Origin: Synergistaceae bacterium
GTDB lineage: Bacteria; Synergistota; Synergistia; Synergistales; Aminobacteriaceae
Length of the DNA: 18,662 nucleotides
Assembly (NCBI GenBank): GCA_031289165.1
Contig: JAITPZ010000201.1
Coordinates: 1-18,662 of the forward strand
Direction: 5' to 3'
A program made the position numbers and the translations under genes. Positions 15,271 to 18,662 of the stretch are shown in pieces; the stretch's first letter is position 1, and each line of letters begins with the position of its first letter. The notes beneath the pieces were generated by a model that saw only the letters and a program-made list of their open reading frames with translations, searched no databases and was not told the DNA's origin.

Positions 15271-15303
15271 ACCGGGACCCTTTCAGAGGGCCCCGGTTTT
15301 TTT
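15271..15303 (+). terminator. Strong intrinsic terminator
   Basis: ACCGGGACCCT (15271-15281), loop TTCAG, AGGGCCCCGGT (15287-15297) with one A-C mismatch, then seven T residues (15297-15303). It ends the small-peptide transcript about 100 bases before the transporter gene. It also separates that gene from the promoter at 14949 unless read-through or attenuation occurs. Confidence 0.9.
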
Positions 15304-15390
15304 ATGGCGAAAAAAACGGGGGGAGGACAGCGGCGCAAACGACCCTTCGCGGGGCGGGAATGTTCGGGGAATTGGAACATCATTTGAATC

Positions 15391-15397
15391 GGGAGGG
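15391..15397 (+). promoter_or_regulatory. Ribosome binding site that fixes a GTG start
   Basis: GGGAGGG lies 6 bases before GTG 15404. An open frame extends upstream to 15158, but that stretch crosses the terminator and reads as Arg-rich, non-family sequence. Homology to YkvI proteins begins right after this GTG. Confidence 0.75.
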
Positions 15398-15403
15398 ATT
15401 TTC

Positions 15404-16597
15404 GTGTCGAACAAAACGAAGTTGGGAGTATGGTCAGTGGCTTTTGTGTGGTTTACGACGCATTTCGGCGGAGGGTTCGCCAGCGGCAGGCAGCTTGTGG
15501 ATTTTTACGTCCAGTACGGGTGGTACTCGCTCTTTACGCCGATTCTCTCCGCGGCGATCATCGCGCTCGTTCTTTATTGCTCCTGGACCTTTGCCGTGAA
15601 GCACGAGGTTTACGATTACCGAAGCTGGAGCGCCGGTTATTACAGGCCGCTGAAGGGCCTTGAGCCCCTTTTCTCCCTGGCTATCGAGATCATGTACCTG
15701 ATCATTCTGGTCATGGCCACGGGCGTAGCCTTCTCCACGGGCGGGACGCTTCTGACTCAGCTGGTGCCGAGCCTCAAAGAGCATTATTCTCTGTGTACGG
15801 TGGTTCTCGCCCTCTTCATCTTCGCCCTGACGATCTGGGGCGCGGAGACGGTCCGCAAGGCGGCGACGGTCATGGCGATCCTGATCATCGCGGGGATGTT
15901 CACGGTCTATATCTCGAACCTGGTCACGAACTTCCCGAGGCTGATCGAGGTTCTCAAAGTCGCCCCCTCGTCCAACGGGGGCTTCTGGCCCGCGCTGTGG
16001 CAGAGCGTCAAATACGCCGGCCTGCAGTGCTCTCTGGTCGGGGCCTACACCGCCGTGGCCGACGCGCTGCACACTCAGGCCGACGTCAAAAAAGCCACCC
16101 TCATCGGATTCATCGTCAACGCGGGCATGTTGGTTCTGGCTGCGACGGGCGTTCTGGCGCACTATCCTCTGACGGGGGACCTGCTGGGAACCGTGGAGGC
16201 CCCCACGATCATGAGACTGCCGACGCCCATCACCTATATCACGCAGCACGGGGGCGGCGGAAATATCGGGGTGGCGCTCGTCTCCATGATCATCCTGCTG
16301 GCGGTGATTTCGACGGGCGTCGGGCTGATCTACGGCGGGGCGCGGCGCGTCTCGACCTGGTGGATGAAGCAGACCGGCGCGACCAGTTCGCACCGAACGG
16401 ACATCATTTCCTCGGCGGTGTACGTGACGATCTCCTGGAGCGTCGCGAGCTTCGGCCTGATCCCCCTGATCGCGCAGGGCTACACCTGGGTGGGCATTCT
16501 GTCCACGCCGCTCGTGGTCGTCCCGATCCTTCTGATGGGGGCGTATTACGCGTTCGGCGGAGCAAAGCCCCCCATCGCCGCCGCTCCCGGGGACTGA
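15404..16597 (+). CDS. YkvI-family transporter-like membrane protein
   Basis: The protein has 397 residues from GTG 15404. It is an inner-membrane protein with about 10-11 hydrophobic segments (roughly 10-28, 43-64, 91-117, 130-146, 155-175, 205-220, 233-253, 288-310, 336-353, 365-384). The first membrane segment holds the Gly-rich break THFGGGFASGRQ (19-30), as in YkvI proteins. This resembles the unwound substrate-binding helix of LeuT-fold carriers. YkvI proteins are uncharacterised and are related to amino-acid/cation symporters; I infer an amino-acid or similar solute as substrate. The gene follows the small membrane peptide but is separated from it by a strong terminator. No separate promoter is clear in the 100 bases between. 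Only a weak stem (CCGCCT 16609-16614 with AGGCGG 16644-16649) follows the stop. Confidence 0.85.
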   Translation: MSNKTKLGVWSVAFVWFTTHFGGGFASGRQLVDFYVQYGWYSLFTPILSAAIIALVLYCSWTFAVKHEVYDYRSWSAGYYRPLKGLEPLFSLAIEIMYLIILVMATGVAFSTGGTLLTQLVPSLKEHYSLCTVVLALFIFALTIWGAETVRKAATVMAILIIAGMFTVYISNLVTNFPRLIEVLKVAPSSNGGFWPALWQSVKYAGLQCSLVGAYTAVADALHTQADVKKATLIGFIVNAGMLVLAATGVLAHYPLTGDLLGTVEAPTIMRLPTPITYITQHGGGGNIGVALVSMIILLAVISTGVGLIYGGARRVSTWWMKQTGATSSHRTDIISSAVYVTISWSVASFGLIPLIAQGYTWVGILSTPLVVVPILLMGAYYAFGGAKPPIAAAPGD

Positions 16598-16705
16598 CAA
16601 TCTGCTGTCCGCCTTTACGGCCGCACAGCGCGCGGAGAATGTGAGGCGGCTCCGTCGTTGACTTTTTGGAGCTCGGCTTCGATGTTAAAAGCGCGAAAAT
16701 TGGAT

Positions 16706-16810
16706 TACAGTGGTTTAACTTAAGTTTACTGTAAGAGGCTGAAAGTTTCCTCGACAGTGAGCCGTTTTCAGCTGTTCTGAACTTCAGGCTTTTTACCTGA
16801 ATTCACTATA
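16706..16810 (+). repeat. 105-bp intergenic repeat, copy 3
   Basis: The element runs from TACAGTGG to CACTATA and ends 44 bases before the second etfB. At its left end TACAGT (16706-16711) pairs with ACTGTA. Copy 1 has TATAGT/ACTATA, a compensatory C-G to T-A change. Downstream GCTGAAA (16738-16744) pairs with TTTCAGC (16766-16772), enclosing CTC/GAG. The right end runs into TATAAT (16809-16814), so the insertion may supply a -10 box. No good -35 box lies at the right distance. Confidence 0.88.
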
Positions 16811-16839
16811 TAATCGTGGAAGTCTTATAAACTCGGTTT

Positions 16840-16846
16840 GGAGGTG
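16840..16846 (+). promoter_or_regulatory. Ribosome binding site that fixes a second TTG start
   Basis: GGAGGTG lies 8 bases before TTG 16855, separated by a T-rich spacer. No ATG occurs in frame before the conserved KIAVLIKQVP. The layout copies that at 378-393. Confidence 0.75.
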
Positions 16847-16854
16847 TCGTTTTT

Positions 16855-17664
16855 TTGGAGAAAGCTAAGGATTTGAAAATCGCCGTGCTGATCAAGCAGG
16901 TTCCCGCCACCGAGAACGTTAAAATCAATCCGGAGACGGGAGTTATGATGCGCGAGGGGCTGGACGTCGAGGTTAATCCGCTGGATCTGCACGCTATAGA
17001 GGAAGCGGTGCGAATCAAGGAAAGGTTTTCGGGCGGGCCTCAGGTGACCGTCCTTACAATGGGGCCGCCCGTCGCCGCAAAAGCCGTACGCTACGCCATC
17101 TCCATGGGCTGCGACGGAGGCGCCGTCGTGACGGATCGGGCCTTCGCCGGTTCCGACACGCTGGCGACCGCGACCGTTCTGGCCGAGGCCCTGCGTAAAC
17201 TGGGGCCCTTCGACCTCATTCTGGCGGGCGAGCGCGCCACGGACGGAGAGACGGGACAGGTCGGCCCCGCGGCCGGCGCGCTTCTCGGGGTTCCGGTTCT
17301 GACCTACGTCAGCAAACTGGAACTCCAGGACGGCCGCCTCACGGCCGAGCGTGCCGTGGAGAGCGGACACGAGCGTTTTTCCGCGCCCATGCCCGCGCTT
17401 GCCATCGTGATCAAGGAGATCAACGTGCCACGCCTCTGCACGCTGGGGGGCAAGCTGAAGGCGAAAAAGACGGAGGTTCGCCTCATTTCGCTGGCGGATC
17501 TGGGTTTACCCGTCGAAAGCGTGGGGCTCAGGGGCTCGCCGACGAAGGTCGTCAGGGTCCGATACCCGCAGGTGACGCGCAGAGGACGTAAAATATCGGC
17601 CTCCGAAGACTTCGAGAAGGCTGTGGGAGAACTCGAACACTTTCTGGCGGAGGTGAATGGATAA
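16855..17664 (+). CDS. etfB: Electron transfer flavoprotein beta subunit (second copy)
   Basis: The protein has 269 residues from TTG 16855, with a short charged lead (MEKAKDL) before the conserved KIAVLIKQVPATENVKI. Family segments present: VTVLTMGPPVAAKAV (65-79), GERATDGETGQVGPAAG (125-141) and VGLRGSPTKVVRV (223-235). By eye it is only about one-third to two-fifths identical to the first copy, and it replaces GRQAIDGDTAQVGPQ by GERATDGETGQVGPA. It is therefore an old paralog rather than a recent duplicate, and probably serves a different dehydrogenase or quinone-linked partner. Repeat copy 3 lies directly upstream. The stop and the etfA start overlap as TAATG, so translation is coupled. 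Confidence 0.94.
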   Translation: MEKAKDLKIAVLIKQVPATENVKINPETGVMMREGLDVEVNPLDLHAIEEAVRIKERFSGGPQVTVLTMGPPVAAKAVRYAISMGCDGGAVVTDRAFAGSDTLATATVLAEALRKLGPFDLILAGERATDGETGQVGPAAGALLGVPVLTYVSKLELQDGRLTAERAVESGHERFSAPMPALAIVIKEINVPRLCTLGGKLKAKKTEVRLISLADLGLPVESVGLRGSPTKVVRVRYPQVTRRGRKISASEDFEKAVGELEHFLAEVNG

Positions 17665-18662
17665 TGGGCAGCGGGAAAGGCGAGGTCTGGACCCTTGCCG
17701 AAGTTCGGGACGGAAAACTTCACTCCGTCTCCTGGGAACTGCTCGCGTGGGGGCGGGACGTGGCCGATACTCTGGGCGTTCCCCTTGCCAGCGTGGTTCT
17801 CGGGGACGATCTGCCGGACACGGCGTCCCTGTTCGAGAGGGGCGCGGATAAGGTTTACCTGGCGAGCGACCCGGGACTGAAACACCATCCCGTCGACGCC
17901 GCCGTCGGGGTTCTGGCCGATATGGTCGGGGAGTATGCCCCTCAGGTGTTCATCGCGTCGGCGACGACGCAGGGAAGAAGCACGATGTCCGTGCTTTACG
18001 CGAAGCTCAGGACCGGGCTCACCGCCGACTGCACGGGCCTTTCCGTGAAGGACGGCGGCCTGCTCCAGACCCGGCCCGCCATCGGCGGCAACGTCATGGC
18101 GGACATCATGACGCCCGAGCATCGCCCCCAGATGTGCACGGTGCGCCCGAAATCGAAAAGACCGCTTCCCCCCGACCCCTCGCGTAAAGGCGAGATCGTT
18201 CGCTGCTCTCCCAAAAAATCCTCCGTGGCGTCGCTGCTGACGTTCCTCGGGTTCGAGCCGGAGTCCCGCGTCGGCCTGCCCATTCAGGACGCCGAGATCG
18301 TCGTCGCGGGCGGCAAGGGAATGAAGGGATCGAAAAATTTCGCCATGCTCGATGAGCTGGCGCGGCTTCTGGGCGGCTCGGTCGGGGCGTCCCGGACGGC
18401 CGTCGACCTGGGCTGGGCGCCTCACTCCTCCCAGGTGGGACTGAGCGGAAAATCCGTTACCCCAAGGCTTTATATCGCCTGCGGCATATCGGGAGCCGTG
18501 CAGCACCTGGCGGGCATGAGCGGCGCGGAGTCCGTCGTCGCCATCAACACCGACCCGGAGGCTCCGATCTTCGGCGTGGCGGATCTGGGCGTGGTCGGCA
18601 GCGTCCTCGAAATTTTGCCCCGCCTGATCGCTGATCTGAAAAAAAATGATCAGAAAAAAGGA
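17664..18662 (+). CDS. etfA: Electron transfer flavoprotein alpha subunit (second copy), 3' end outside window
   Basis: The frame is open from ATG 17664 (overlapping the etfB stop by one base) to the last base, giving 333 residues without a stop. Since EtfA is usually about 310-340 residues and the end is already Lys-rich, only a few residues are likely missing. Visible segments: TGLTADCTGL (about 117-126), QTRPAIGGNVMADIM, AGGKGMKGSKNF (about 215-226), ASRTAVDLGW, QVGLSGKSVTPRLYIACGIS, QHLAGM and INTDPEAPIFGVADLGVVG. All FAD-contact blocks are present. It differs clearly from the first EtfA, for example in a Lys/Pro-rich hinge (KSKRPLPPDPSRK). The downstream gene outside the window may reveal the partner oxidoreductase. 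Confidence 0.93.
   Translation, partial: MGSGKGEVWTLAEVRDGKLHSVSWELLAWGRDVADTLGVPLASVVLGDDLPDTASLFERGADKVYLASDPGLKHHPVDAAVGVLADMVGEYAPQVFIASATTQGRSTMSVLYAKLRTGLTADCTGLSVKDGGLLQTRPAIGGNVMADIMTPEHRPQMCTVRPKSKRPLPPDPSRKGEIVRCSPKKSSVASLLTFLGFEPESRVGLPIQDAEIVVAGGKGMKGSKNFAMLDELARLLGGSVGASRTAVDLGWAPHSSQVGLSGKSVTPRLYIACGISGAVQHLAGMSGAESVVAINTDPEAPIFGVADLGVVGSVLEILPRLIADLKKNDQKKG

Noticed and set aside
16609..16649. Stem CCGCCT/AGGCGG as the terminator of the YkvI-type gene
   Set aside because: Only 6 bp closing a loop of nearly 30 bases, and the nearest T-run lies well downstream.
16658..16687. TTGACT as a -35 box before repeat copy 3
   Set aside because: No acceptable -10 box at 16-18 bases.

Overview
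The window most likely comes from an anaerobic, amino-acid- or organic-acid-fermenting, Gram-negative bacterium. Synergistota is my best guess. The reasons are high-GC coding DNA, frequent GTG and TTG starts behind strong AAGGAGG-type ribosome binding sites, a butyryl-CoA-dehydrogenase/Etf module of the type found in strict anaerobes, and a run of exported TPR proteins. This is inference; there is no rRNA or other marker gene here. Every gene I can support lies on the + strand.

Left edge (1-390): a tandem array of the heptamer CTTCGGG (almost 11 copies) runs to the window edge. An A-tract/hairpin/T-tract terminator follows, then about 260 bases with no supportable gene.

Region A (391-9367): five consecutive genes for proteins with an N-terminal signal peptide or membrane anchor. 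In order they are an anchored helical protein of unknown function, a DUF4384 protein that is an internal tandem duplication, a small TPR protein, a 1492-residue TPR-CHAT protein with a visible His/Cys caspase-like dyad, and a second small TPR protein paralogous to the third. A hairpin terminator splits them into a three-gene unit and a two-gene unit. I read this as a candidate extracytoplasmic caspase-like (CHAT) protease system. It is the most novel-looking part of the window.

Region B (9368-14916): a long intergenic region with a terminator, a near-consensus promoter, copy 1 of a 105-bp repeat and a possible structured leader comes first. It is followed by a GntP-family permease, a MaoC/PhaJ-type (R)-enoyl-CoA hydratase, repeat copy 2, an acyl-CoA (probably butyryl-CoA) dehydrogenase, EtfB and EtfA. 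Together these could import a hydroxy acid such as 3-hydroxybutyrate, interconvert 3-hydroxyacyl-CoA with crotonyl-CoA, and reduce the latter to butyryl-CoA with Etf.

Region C (14917-16597): a near-perfect promoter drives a 32-residue single-pass membrane peptide that ends at a strong terminator. A YkvI-family transporter-like membrane protein follows.

Region D (16598-18662): repeat copy 3 sits just upstream of a second, clearly divergent EtfB-EtfA pair. EtfA runs off the right edge.

The three 105-bp repeats share one orientation and lie in intergenic regions (50 bp or less before two of the genes, about 240 bp before the third). They keep the same internal base-pairing despite sequence change, so they look like a small mobile or RNA-encoding repeat family.
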